Translations under genes and position numbers: made by a program
From: Phytohabitans sp036906915
GTDB lineage: Bacteria > Actinomycetota > Actinomycetes > Mycobacteriales > Micromonosporaceae
NCBI RefSeq assembly: GCF_036906915.1
Contig: NZ_JBAKHX010000091.1
Location: 1-28,105 of the forward strand
Length of the DNA: 28,105 nucleotides
Direction of reading: 5' to 3'
Shown: in pieces, positions 6,980 through 13,091 of the stretch
Layout of the letters: each line of letters opens with the position of its first letter
Numbering within the stretch: position 1 is the stretch's first letter
The notes under the pieces: generated by a model
The model's input: the letters and a program-made list of their open reading frames with translations, nothing else
What the model was told of the DNA's origin: nothing
The model's database searches: none

Positions 6980-7801
6980 TCAGCTGGCGAGACCACCGTT
7001 GCTCTTCAGCAGCTGCCCGTTGATCCACTGGCCCTGCGGTGAGCACAGGAACTCCACGAGATGAGCGGTGTCCTGCGGGCTGCCCAGACGTCCCAGCGGC
7101 GTCTGACGCAGTACGTGCTCCCAGATGTCGTCGGACATCCAACCCGTATCCACCGGTCCCGGGTTGATCACGTTGGCGGTGATCCCGAGGTGGGAGAGTT
7201 CGTGGGCGGCTGCCAGGGTGATGCGGTCGAGTGCACCCTTGCTTGCTCCGTAGGGCAGGTTGCCGACGGTGTGGTCGCTGGTGAGGCTGATGACGTGTCC
7301 GGTTCCCGCGGTCCCGTGGAAGCGACGGCCGTACTCGCGAATCAGCAGCCAGGTAGCACGCGCATTGACCGCGAAGTGGCGGTCGAAGCTCTCAAGCGTG
7401 GTGTCGAGCAGGCCGGAGTCGACCGACTCGCAGTGGCACATCACCAAGGCGGTGATGCCGCCGAGGCGACGCTCAGCCTCATCAAAGACACGCTCGGCCG
7501 CCTCCGGGTCGGCGAGATCCGCCTCCACCGCCACCGCGTTTGCGCCCCGTTCGGCCAACGCCTTGGCGATGGTGTCCGCGGCACCAGCCTCGGCGCCCCA
7601 GGCCATGCGAGCGTCGTACGGCGTCCAGTACGTGAAGGCGACGTTCCAGCCCGTCTCGGCGAGCCGGTGAGCGATGCCCGCGCCGATGCCGACGGACCTG
7701 CCGACGCCGGTCACCAACGCGACCGGCCTGGCGGCATCAAATGGCGGCTTCTCTCCAGTAGTCGTCACAAGGCGTAATCGTCCGGCCGGCGATGCGGGCA
7801 T
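6980..7801 (-). CDS. Short-chain dehydrogenase/reductase (SDR) family oxidoreductase
   Basis: A 273-residue classical SDR using NAD(P)H. The cofactor motif is TGVGRSVGIGAG (T31-G40, the longer TGxxxxxGIG spacing). The catalytic tetrad is intact: N146 in VNARATW, S175 in SLTSDH, Y184 and K188 in YGASK; the PG motif NPGPVDTGW follows. The C-terminal INGQLLKSNGG is the usual end of 3-oxoacyl-ACP-reductase-like SDRs. The substrate is unknown. Start ATG 7801 has a GGAGG about 12 nt upstream; GTG 7768 (VTTTGEK) is a plausible shorter start without SD. It is divergent from a SnoaL-like gene, with which it may share a promoter region. Confidence 0.88.
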   Translation of the reverse strand: MPASPAGRLRLVTTTGEKPPFDAARPVALVTGVGRSVGIGAGIAHRLAETGWNVAFTYWTPYDARMAWGAEAGAADTIAKALAERGANAVAVEADLADPEAAERVFDEAERRLGGITALVMCHCESVDSGLLDTTLESFDRHFAVNARATWLLIREYGRRFHGTAGTGHVISLTSDHTVGNLPYGASKGALDRITLAAAHELSHLGITANVINPGPVDTGWMSDDIWEHVLRQTPLGRLGSPQDTAHLVEFLCSPQGQWINGQLLKSNGGLAS

Positions 7802-7883
7802 GGCAACCCGATTCCTCCGCCCAGCAGCGCAACAGCTATGTCGGTGGACGGATCTTGTCGGTGGTGCCTGCGAGGATGCGCCT

Positions 7884-8264
7884 ATGGAACCGATGAAGGT
7901 GGCTCGGGAGTTGTGGGATCGCGTGCAGGCGCGCGACTGGGTCGGGCTCGGCGAGTTGCTGGCTGATGACCTAGTGGTGGATTGGCCGGTCAGCGGCGAA
8001 CGGATCGTGGGCCGCGAGAACTACGTGGCCGTCAATGCCGAGTATCCGGAGGGGTGGACGATCAATGTGCTACGGATCGTGGCCGACGGCGACGTGGTGG
8101 CCTGCGAGGTAGAAGTCCCTCACGAGACGCTGGGGGCGATCTTCCGGGTGGCGTCGTTCTGGACGGTGCGGGGCGGGCAGGTTGTGGATGGTCGGGAGTA
8201 CTGGACGAGTCTGGGTTCGGACCCCTCGCCGGAATGGCGGGCTGCCTATGTACAGCGGATCTGA
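7884..8264 (+). CDS. SnoaL-like / NTF2-like domain protein
   Basis: A 126-residue protein with the NTF2-like alpha+beta cone fold: an N-terminal helix with VARELWDRVQARDWVGLGELLADDLVVDW, then GRENYVAVNAEYPEGW and strands ending in VASFWTVRGGQVVDGREYW. Family members are small cytosolic enzymes or ligand-binding proteins (cyclases, isomerases, dehydratases, or no known activity). The FWTVRGGQVVDGREYW strand pair is the usual signature of the SnoaL subgroup. Start ATG 7884 follows GAGG at short distance. It is divergent from the SDR. The specific role is unknown. Confidence 0.8.
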   Translation: MEPMKVARELWDRVQARDWVGLGELLADDLVVDWPVSGERIVGRENYVAVNAEYPEGWTINVLRIVADGDVVACEVEVPHETLGAIFRVASFWTVRGGQVVDGREYWTSLGSDPSPEWRAAYVQRI

Positions 8265-8298
8265 CTACGTGCCGCCGGCCAGATGAAAGTAACCGGAG

Positions 8299-8311
8299 CC
8301 GGGCAACCCGG
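8299..8311. terminator. Small hairpin between convergent genes
   Basis: CCGGG/CCCGG with a 3-nt loop lies between the ends of the SnoaL-like gene (8264) and the Lrp gene (8385). It is weak but is the only hairpin I see in that gap. Confidence 0.3.
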
Positions 8312-8384
8312 ATGAGAACCCACACGAGAACGCAGCGGTCAAGCATTCCCACCCAGAAGACTCGACGTGATCGCCCTCAACGCG

Positions 8385-8876
8385 TCATCTGTTCTCTTCG
8401 TGTCCATCGGCCGGTTGACCGTGCTTGATGGTGACGGGCCGTTCGAGGACGGTACGCAGGACAACGGTGGAATTCGTGTGTGAGATGGCCGGGATCGCCC
8501 GGATGCGATCGAGTGCGTCGGCGAGTTCGACGGTGGTGCCGACTCGGACCTTGATGAGGTAGCAGTCTTCGCCGGCGATCTCGTGGATCTCCAGGACACA
8601 CGCTTCCTGGTGCAGTGCGGTCTTGACCGCGGCTTTGGCGCCGGGTTCGGAGCTAAAGCGCAGCGCGACGAACGCGGCGGTGCCGGCGCCGACGGCTTGG
8701 GGGTCGATGACGGCGCGGTGGCCGGTGACGACACCTTCGCGCGAGAGCTTGTCCAAGCGGTCGCGCACGGCGGGCTCGGACAACCCGACGAGCGAGGCAA
8801 GAGCGCGAACGGTTTTGCGTCCGTCTCGGGACAGTTCCGCCAGCAGGATGCGATTGACGTGATCTAGGGGCTGCAT
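8385..8876 (-). CDS. Lrp/AsnC family transcriptional regulator
   Basis: A 163-residue regulator. The N-terminal AsnC-type HTH (about 5-60) reads LDHVNRILLAELSRDGRKTV, then ALASLVGLSEPAVRDRLDKLSREGVV; the C-terminal RAM/ligand-binding domain (about 68-145) includes FVALRF and EIAGEDCYLIKVRV. It should bind as dimers to octamers to AT-rich sites and sense an amino acid or similar metabolite. Start chosen at ATG 8876 because GGAGGA stands 9 nt upstream; an ATG at 8903 is less well placed. It is divergent from an uncharacterised conserved gene at 8962, the probable regulatory target, with an AT-rich imperfect palindrome between them. Confidence 0.92.
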   Translation of the reverse strand: MQPLDHVNRILLAELSRDGRKTVRALASLVGLSEPAVRDRLDKLSREGVVTGHRAVIDPQAVGAGTAAFVALRFSSEPGAKAAVKTALHQEACVLEIHEIAGEDCYLIKVRVGTTVELADALDRIRAIPAISHTNSTVVLRTVLERPVTIKHGQPADGHEENR

Positions 8877-8901
8877 CGCAACACTTCCTCCGCTATCCTC
8901 C

Positions 8902-8939
8902 ATAAGTCAGGCAAAGATGATGATGCACCTTACTTTATT
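8902..8939. promoter_or_regulatory. AT-rich imperfect palindrome, candidate Lrp/AsnC operator
   Basis: Within very GC-rich DNA this segment is markedly AT-rich. TAAGTCAGGC at 8903-8912 mirrors GCACCTTACTTTA at 8925-8937 (inverted, one insertion), centred near 8920 between the divergent regulator and its neighbour. Position and composition fit an Lrp-type operator; this is inference. Confidence 0.45.
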
Positions 8940-8961
8940 AGGTAGAGGAGAAGGGGCGCAG

Positions 8962-9456
8962 GTGTTCTCACGGGCGTTGGGTCACCCGGGGCCGAGGCTC
9001 CGTGGCCCCTACCAACCGCGCAGCGTGGGTTTCCTGCGCGGCGCCAACCTGGGCGATTGGGTGGTGAAGCTCTACGGGATCGCCCCTCGGGGGCGGTCGG
9101 TGCGGGCCACGGTTGCCGAGGCGGCGTTAGCCGCCGCGCGGCGGGTGCTTCCCGCGCCCGCCATCAGTCCGGACCGCTACGGCGTCGGGTTCGTCGTCGC
9201 CCATGACGCGCCACGGCTCTGCTACGCGCTGATCTGCTGGTGGGCCGAGGAGAACGAGGTTCACCAGCAGATACTTTCCGCGCCGGCCGACCATCCTGAG
9301 CAGTTGTCGCCCCACCCGAGCGACGCGGTCGGATGCGTGTGGGAGTTGAGCGTCACCGACTTCGAACGCCGCGCGTGGATCACGCACGTGCTGGCCAACC
9401 CGAACGGTCCGGACATCGAAGGCTACCTTGCCCAGCAATACCGCGATGACGTCTGA
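8962..9456 (+). CDS. Conserved actinobacterial protein of unknown function
   Basis: A 164-residue protein that I recall only as a conserved hypothetical family. Visible features are GDWVVKLYGIA, VAEAALAAARRVLP, DRYGVGFVVAHD, ICWWAEENEVHQQIL, SDAVGCVWELSVTDFERRAW and a C-terminal DIEGYLAQQY. It is Trp/Glu/His rich and probably soluble, with no signal peptide. Start is GTG 8962, preceded by GAGGAG/AAGGGG; the in-frame ATG at 8917 would translate the operator and SD. It is divergent from the Lrp/AsnC regulator and overlaps the next gene by 11 nt, so the two probably form an operon controlled by that regulator. Lrp-type control suggests amino-acid or nitrogen metabolism, but no enzyme motif is seen. 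Confidence 0.75.
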   Translation: MFSRALGHPGPRLRGPYQPRSVGFLRGANLGDWVVKLYGIAPRGRSVRATVAEAALAAARRVLPAPAISPDRYGVGFVVAHDAPRLCYALICWWAEENEVHQQILSAPADHPEQLSPHPSDAVGCVWELSVTDFERRAWITHVLANPNGPDIEGYLAQQYRDDV

Positions 9457-9772
9457 GTTGACCCCGCGCGATTGCCTGGCCCGGTTCGCCGACGCGTGGG
9501 CCAGCCACGACGTCGACGGCCTGCTGGAGCTGATGACCGCCGACGCCGTCTACGCCGCATCGGTCGGCCCGGAACCCGGTCGCACCTTCCGCGGCCATCA
9601 GGAACTGGCCGCGGGCGTCCGCACCATGTTCGACCACGACGCGGGCGCCGACATCGAGCAAGGTGAACCGGTCGCCTTCGGCGACATGGCCGTTAGTACC
9701 TGGGCCTACCACTTCTGCAGGCGACGGTCGGCTTCATCGGCTGCGTGTCGGCAAATTTCGACCGACATCTAG
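9446..9772 (+). CDS. SnoaL-like protein, C-terminus probably altered by deletion/frameshift
   Basis: This 108-residue frame starts at ATG 9446 inside the previous gene. The first ~82 residues are typical of SnoaL-like/NTF2-like proteins: CLARFADAWASHDVDGLLEL then MTADAVYAASVGPEPG, FRGHQELAAGVRTMF and DMAVSTWAYHF. After that the frame reads CRRRSASSAACRQISTDI, which does not resemble the expected final strands. In a different frame the same DNA reads TSAGDGRLHRLRVGKF, close to the usual DGR-H-R-R strand. A small indel near 9712-9720 plus loss of some sequence is likely. The gene may be inactive. It is coupled to the conserved gene at 8962. Confidence 0.6.
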   Translation: MTSELTPRDCLARFADAWASHDVDGLLELMTADAVYAASVGPEPGRTFRGHQELAAGVRTMFDHDAGADIEQGEPVAFGDMAVSTWAYHFCRRRSASSAACRQISTDI

Positions 9773-9786
9773 CCCACGACCCGGCC

Positions 9787-9802
9787 TAGGATCCACGGCG
9801 TG
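9787..9802 (+). promoter_or_regulatory. Candidate -10 for a leaderless small membrane protein gene
   Basis: TAGGAT at 9787-9792 followed by 7 nt and then GTG 9800. This is the classic actinobacterial leaderless arrangement, and there is no SD. Confidence 0.5.
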
Positions 9803-10039
9803 AAGCTCAAGCGGCTACAGCCCGGAACTCGCGGGGTCATAGCCATCGTCGCAATGGTCGTGGCTCTGGGCGCCATCAGTCTACGAGCATTCGTCTTCCG
9901 GGATCACGATGGTTGGTATCTGCTCCTGTGGGTCTTGCAGGGCTTGGCGATGACCGTCGCGTGGGTGTTCTGGGGTGTGTTCCGACGCCGTCGTCACGAA
10001 CAGGGCGTCGACATGAAAGCCAAACGCCTGCATTGGTAG
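9800..10039 (+). CDS. Small two-helix membrane protein
   Basis: A 79-residue protein with a basic N-terminus (VKLKRLQPGTR), a hydrophobic helix at about 12-32, a polar turn FRDHDG, a second hydrophobic helix at about 38-60 and a basic tail GVFRRRRHEQG. The charge pattern suggests both ends are cytoplasmic. The family is not recognised. A TAGGAT hexamer correctly placed for a leaderless transcript supports expression. It stands alone between the SnoaL-like gene and a decayed kinase gene. Confidence 0.55.
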   Translation: MKLKRLQPGTRGVIAIVAMVVALGAISLRAFVFRDHDGWYLLLWVLQGLAMTVAWVFWGVFRRRRHEQGVDMKAKRLHW

Positions 10040-10162
10040 CGGTGCACGTCCACCATCCTCCAGCCGCGAAGACCTCGCAGTCCACGGCACGCGGTGCCTG
10101 CTCGATTCGCCGATGACAGTGTGTCTCGGCCGCAGGCATGTAGTGGGTGGCGGGGTCGGAGT

Positions 10163-10563
10163 CTACGGAGCAGAGACGATGCTGTTCATCAGGCGGCGGA
10201 TGTCTTTGCGGGACTGGATTCGAACGAACGTCAGGTGGCGCCAGCGGGGGTCGTCGGCCCACAGGATGACGGACTCGTTCGGGTCTCGGGTGAACAGGTT
10301 GCGCCATCTTTCGCGATTGCCGTTCCAGAGTTCGACTCGAAACGCGACCCGGCGAACGGCGCGCGAGATGATCTGGCGCATCACCGTATGCCGTGGCAGG
10401 TCCCGGTCGAGTACGACCACGGTGTCGGCACGTGCCCAGACCAGGTCCTGGACTGCCGAGTAGCTGCCATCCACAACCCATCTGTCGCTCGCGGTGGCCG
10501 CGTCGACGCGGGTCCGGAACTGTTGCCCGAGCCGGAATTGCCGACAACCGAAACGCGCATCAT
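10163..10563 (-). pseudogene. Broken P-loop nucleotide kinase-like gene (topology modulation/FlaR-like)
   Basis: Two frames on the minus strand together make one known kind of gene. From 10563 the reading MMRVSVVGNSGSGNSS is a Walker A start in which the usual GK-S/T Lys is Asn. Near 10520 another frame takes over with QFRTRVDAATASDRWVVDG, SAVQDLVWARADTVVVLDRD, a VMRQIISRAVRR stretch and ELWNGNRERWRNLF. These are the middle and end of adenylate-kinase-like P-loop proteins often labelled 'topology modulation protein'. The ~35 residues between Walker A and QFRTR (the usual HQPGW region) are missing and the frames do not match. I infer an internal deletion with frameshift and an inactive gene. 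The 3' frame is otherwise intact to TAG at 10163, so the damage looks recent. Confidence 0.75.
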
Positions 10564-10666
10564 GACCGGCCAAGGGTAGCGACGGGCGCGACCACGAGGA
10601 GGCCGGACGGCCGCCCAGCCAGCGACAGCAGAGCGAACCATCGAGGGGCAGGGTGGCCTTGGTAGC

Positions 10667-11143
10667 TCAACGAGCTGTCGCCCGCAGCGCTTCTTCGTAC
10701 TGGAGACGATCGAAGGTGATGTCACGCAGCTCGCGGTAGTCCCAATCGCGATGACCGGTGCGGTAGCCAGACCAGGTAACCGTGTCCTCAGCCACCGTAA
10801 CGATCGCGGTGAACGGCCTGCATCCCCAGTCACCGCATACGCACCCGAGCAGGACGGTGTCCCCATCACCGAACCAGCTGAGGACGGGTTCACCGAGGTA
10901 GTGCCGGCTCGGCCAACGCACCTTGTCCTCCGGCAGGCCCGCGTAGCTGCCCGCGAGGTCGGGGTTCGCCTCACGCCGTGCAAAGGGCAGCTCAGCCTTG
11001 CGCACCAAGTCGGGCAGAGGTACGCCGCTCAGGTGGGGGACGAGTGTCGGGAACACCCCGCTGCCGAGCTCCTGCTCCAGGGTGCGGAACTCGATACGTT
11101 CCATGGACACCAGGTTAAGGTCGTGTTCCGGTGCCGAGGTCAT
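10667..11143 (-). CDS. Conserved hypothetical protein with GCVCGDWGC cysteine motif
   Basis: A 158-residue soluble protein of a family seen in actinomycetes but without known function. Recognisable blocks: EFRTLEQELGSGVFPTLVPH, DLAGSYAGLP, LLGCVCGDWGCRPF with three Cys (a CxC...C cluster that might bind metal), then TVAEDTVTWSGYRTGHRDWD and FDRLQYEEAL. No signal peptide or membrane segment. Start set at ATG 11143; ATG 11155 is in frame upstream and ATG 11101 (MERIEF) downstream. It is alone on its strand, with the kinase pseudogene downstream. Confidence 0.7.
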   Translation of the reverse strand: MTSAPEHDLNLVSMERIEFRTLEQELGSGVFPTLVPHLSGVPLPDLVRKAELPFARREANPDLAGSYAGLPEDKVRWPSRHYLGEPVLSWFGDGDTVLLGCVCGDWGCRPFTAIVTVAEDTVTWSGYRTGHRDWDYRELRDITFDRLQYEEALRATAR

Positions 11144-11576
11144 CGGGATGCCCACGTCCTCGCTTCCCTACGATGCGACGGCGCTGGGTGCCGCTTCTCT
11201 TCAGTGGTAGAACGGCTGCTCAGCGCTGGGGTCGGCAGAGACGACGTCGAGGAGAGGGTCAGCCGGTTGGGTCGCGTCGAGCCGCCTGTGACCGGGCCAA
11301 GCCTCGGCGCTGTCCCACGCGCCGATCTGAGCCAGCGGCCCTCGAAACAGCCAGTACGCGCGGTGCGGGACTTCCACCTTCGGCGCCGGCAGGACCGGGG
11401 GGAGGGCAACGGACGTCGGCGCCAGCCCTGGCCGGGCATCTGGCCGCTCGATTTGGTCCTGCGCGTTGTCGACGGCCGCGTAACCGGCACCGTCGTCGGT
11501 GGCGGACTCGCTTTCGTCTCGTGCGGTGGCCGCGGTCGCGCGGGGCCGCAGCGTGTGCAGGGCTAGAGCGGGCGGA
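11144..11576. other. 433-bp stretch with no confident gene
   Basis: Between the conserved hypothetical gene and doxX I see only one weak coding signal, described separately as the 11201-11377 minus-strand frame. The plus-strand frames across the region are Arg-rich and non-protein-like. A tRNA D-arm-like string occurs near 11200-11215 but has no T-arm. Confidence 0.4.
11201..11377 (-). CDS. Possible gene remnant of 58 codons
   Basis: A minus-strand frame open well beyond this segment ends at TGA 11201-11203. From a GTG at 11377 it reads VEVPHRAYWLFRGPLAQIGA followed by WDSAEAWPGHRRL and a short acidic tail. The composition (aromatic residues, Asp/Glu, high GC at third positions) is more protein-like than the other five frames here. 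No SD or family match is evident, and upstream the frame runs into the doxX gene. It may be the C-terminus of a lost gene. Confidence 0.25.
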   Translation of the reverse strand: MEVPHRAYWLFRGPLAQIGAWDSAEAWPGHRRLDATQPADPLLDVVSADPSAEQPFYH

Positions 11577-12137
11577 TCAGAACTGGGCGTGTGTCATCGT
11601 GTACCAGGTCGGAACGATCGTGGTCACCACCATCACCACGAGGACCGCGAGCGATGTGAGCATGCGCCGGGTCGTGAGCGGTGCCGGCGCGATGAGCCTG
11701 TGGTTCGACCGTCCTACCGCGATGAACGCGGCGACCGCTGCCAGGACGAGGTTCGCCGGCATCAGCGCGTATTCGCCGCGCACGAGGTGGAAGCCGGCGG
11801 CCAGGACCATCGTCAGCGCCAGACCAGCGGCGGCTAGCGGTGTCAGCTTCGGTTTGACTCTGGTGATGGCGGGCAGGATCAGGCCGATGCCGCCGAGCAC
11901 CTCGCAGACCCCGATGAAGACGATGAGGGGTTGCGGCACTGCGGCGTACCAGGCCACGGCCTGAGGCGCTTGCGCATACAGGACTGCGTCGTACAGCAAC
12001 ACCTTGCCGAAACCGCTGCCGGCGAAGAAGAAGCCCCACAGGATCTGAAGCGCCCAGAGTACGCCGTTGAGGGTCAACCGAAGTTCGCGCCGCTGGTACT
12101 TGACTGCGAGCTGGTTCACGCTGACGTGCGATGTCAT
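11577..12137 (-). CDS. DoxX family membrane protein
   Basis: A 186-residue integral membrane protein of the DoxX family. Four to five hydrophobic helices lie at roughly 25-45, 68-90, 97-117, 121-141 and 158-178. The family marks are FFFAGSGFGKVL near the first helix, FIGVCEVLGGIGLILP in the second and AGFHLVRGEYA between helices three and four. DoxX-like proteins are linked to thiol/redox and membrane-stress functions in mycobacteria, but a role here is not provable. The extra C-terminal helix makes it longer than minimal DoxX proteins (about 130). Start ATG 12137 has GGGAG 8 nt upstream. It lies downstream of the VOC gene but is separated from it by hairpins, so it is probably transcribed alone. 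Confidence 0.88.
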   Translation of the reverse strand: MTSHVSVNQLAVKYQRRELRLTLNGVLWALQILWGFFFAGSGFGKVLLYDAVLYAQAPQAVAWYAAVPQPLIVFIGVCEVLGGIGLILPAITRVKPKLTPLAAAGLALTMVLAAGFHLVRGEYALMPANLVLAAVAAFIAVGRSNHRLIAPAPLTTRRMLTSLAVLVVMVVTTIVPTWYTMTHAQF

Positions 12138-12318
12138 GGCTTGTCTCCCTACGATTGGCTGAGGAGTTCAGCGTCTCGTCTGGCGGCACCGATCCACATC
12201 CGTGGTCACCACGGAACCGGCCACCGAATCACAGCGTCCTTGCGACCACGTGCGGATTGCCCGCCACCCTGATCTTGGTTCTGTACTCCGGCATCCGTTT
12301 CACTCAATGTCCGGACCC

Positions 12319-12357
12319 TTGCGTGGGTGGCCGGCTCATGCCGGACCACCCACGCAA
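12319..12357 (-). terminator. Strong hairpin between VOC and doxX genes
   Basis: TTGCGTGGGTGG-CCGGC at 12319-12335 pairs with 12340-12357 in a 17-bp stem with one bulge and a TCAT tetraloop. It lies downstream of the VOC gene on the minus strand and should separate it from doxX. Confidence 0.65.
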
Positions 12358-12383
12358 CCACGATGCCAACCCAGCCCGACATC

Positions 12384-12430
12384 GCAGGCCCGCGGCGGCG
12401 ACCGCGTACGCGGAGGCCGCGGGCCGGCCC
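12384..12430 (-). terminator. Hairpin immediately after the VOC gene, with internal palindrome
   Basis: GGCCCGCGGC at 12387-12396 pairs with GCCGCGGGCC at 12416-12425. Inside lies the perfect 12-bp palindrome CCGCGTACGCGG at 12402-12413. It starts 12 nt beyond the VOC stop and forms a tandem terminator with the hairpin at 12319-12357. Together these two structures occupy most of the 303-bp gap between the genes. Confidence 0.55.
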
Positions 12431-12441
12431 TGCGCACCGGC

Positions 12442-12828
12442 CTACTTCTGCGTCATGGCAGCCCGGTGCTCCTCGCTCAGCTGGATGATCTGGACGTAGT
12501 TACCGTCCGGGTCGATCGCGGTCGCGAAGAGGCTGCCGTCACGGTCTTCGAGCTCGGCCAGCCAGCCCGTGCCCAGTTCGTTGACGTGCGCCACAACCGC
12601 GCGCGCGTCCGGCACCTCGAAGTTGAGGATGACCCGGCCGGGCTCGGGGTTCTTGTCGCCCACGTCGGCGCGGCTGTCGATCATTAGGTAGAACGTGCCG
12701 AACTGAAGCATCCGGTACTGGTCCATTTCGGTGTTCTCCTGCGGATCCAGCGCGGCGACGTACCAGGACCGCAGTCGCTCGGGGTCGCTGCTGGCCAGGA
12801 GCATGCTGTTCAGGCTGGTGCCTGTCAT
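12442..12828 (-). CDS. VOC (glyoxalase/bleomycin-resistance/dioxygenase) superfamily protein
   Basis: A 128-residue single VOC domain of two beta-alpha-beta-beta-beta units: SLNSMLLASSDPERLRSWYV opens the first unit, FGTFYLMIDSRADV ends it, and VILNFEVPDARAVVAHVNEL through FATAIDPDGNYVQIIQL forms the second. DPDGNYVQI is the standard C-terminal signature. Metal-ligand positions are not all His/Glu, so the activity (isomerase, dioxygenase, or antibiotic-binding) cannot be named. Start ATG 12828 has GAGGAGGA directly upstream. Divergent from the CBM2-protein gene. Confidence 0.88.
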   Translation of the reverse strand: MTGTSLNSMLLASSDPERLRSWYVAALDPQENTEMDQYRMLQFGTFYLMIDSRADVGDKNPEPGRVILNFEVPDARAVVAHVNELGTGWLAELEDRDGSLFATAIDPDGNYVQIIQLSEEHRAAMTQK

Positions 12829-12974
12829 GGTTCCTCCTCGTGTGCATGGGTGTCACCAGTACAGACGAGCCGGAGAGGCGAAAGTCATCGCTGCGCGAGC
12901 AACTCGTTTTATCCTGGACGGGCGGTCTTGTCCGTCGATGGCACGTAACCCGCATTGAGGGTTCTGTCCCGACG

Positions 12975-13038
12975 ATGAGTGTCACGTACACCGCCACGCT
13001 CAGCGTGCGCGAGGAGACGGTGCTGTTCGTGCGGGACG
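12975..13038 (+). pseudogene. Possible first codons of an IS5-type (DDE_Tnp_4) transposase
   Basis: ATG 12975 opens MSVTYTATLSVREETVLFV, which resembles, from memory, the start of actinobacterial IS5-like transposases (M-x-V-x-Y-x-A-x-L-x-V-x-E-E-x-V-x-F-L). The similarity stops at about residue 19, where the frame turns into RDDTLTSSDQ. Just upstream, GAGGGTTCTGTCCC at 12957-12970 could be an IS end. No other transposase part is visible. This would be a short insertion-sequence scar in the promoter region of the CBM2 gene. It is unproven. Confidence 0.35.
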
Positions 13039-13074
13039 ACACATTGACGTCTAGCGATCAAGTCGTAGGCGCAC

Positions 13075-13091
13075 TACCGTACTTTGTCATG
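13075..13091 (+). promoter_or_regulatory. Candidate promoter of the CBM2 repeat protein gene
   Basis: TACCGT at 13075-13080 lies 8 nt before ATG 13089, which has no SD, suggesting a near-leaderless mRNA. A TTGACG at 13044-13049 could be the -35 of an alternative promoter with -10 TAGGCG at 13066-13071 (16-bp spacer). Confidence 0.35.

Noticed and set aside
11186..11290. tRNA-like string (TCAGTGGTAGAAC)
   Set aside because: Resembles a D-arm, but no matching acceptor stem, anticodon stem or GTTCGA T-arm follows at the right spacing.
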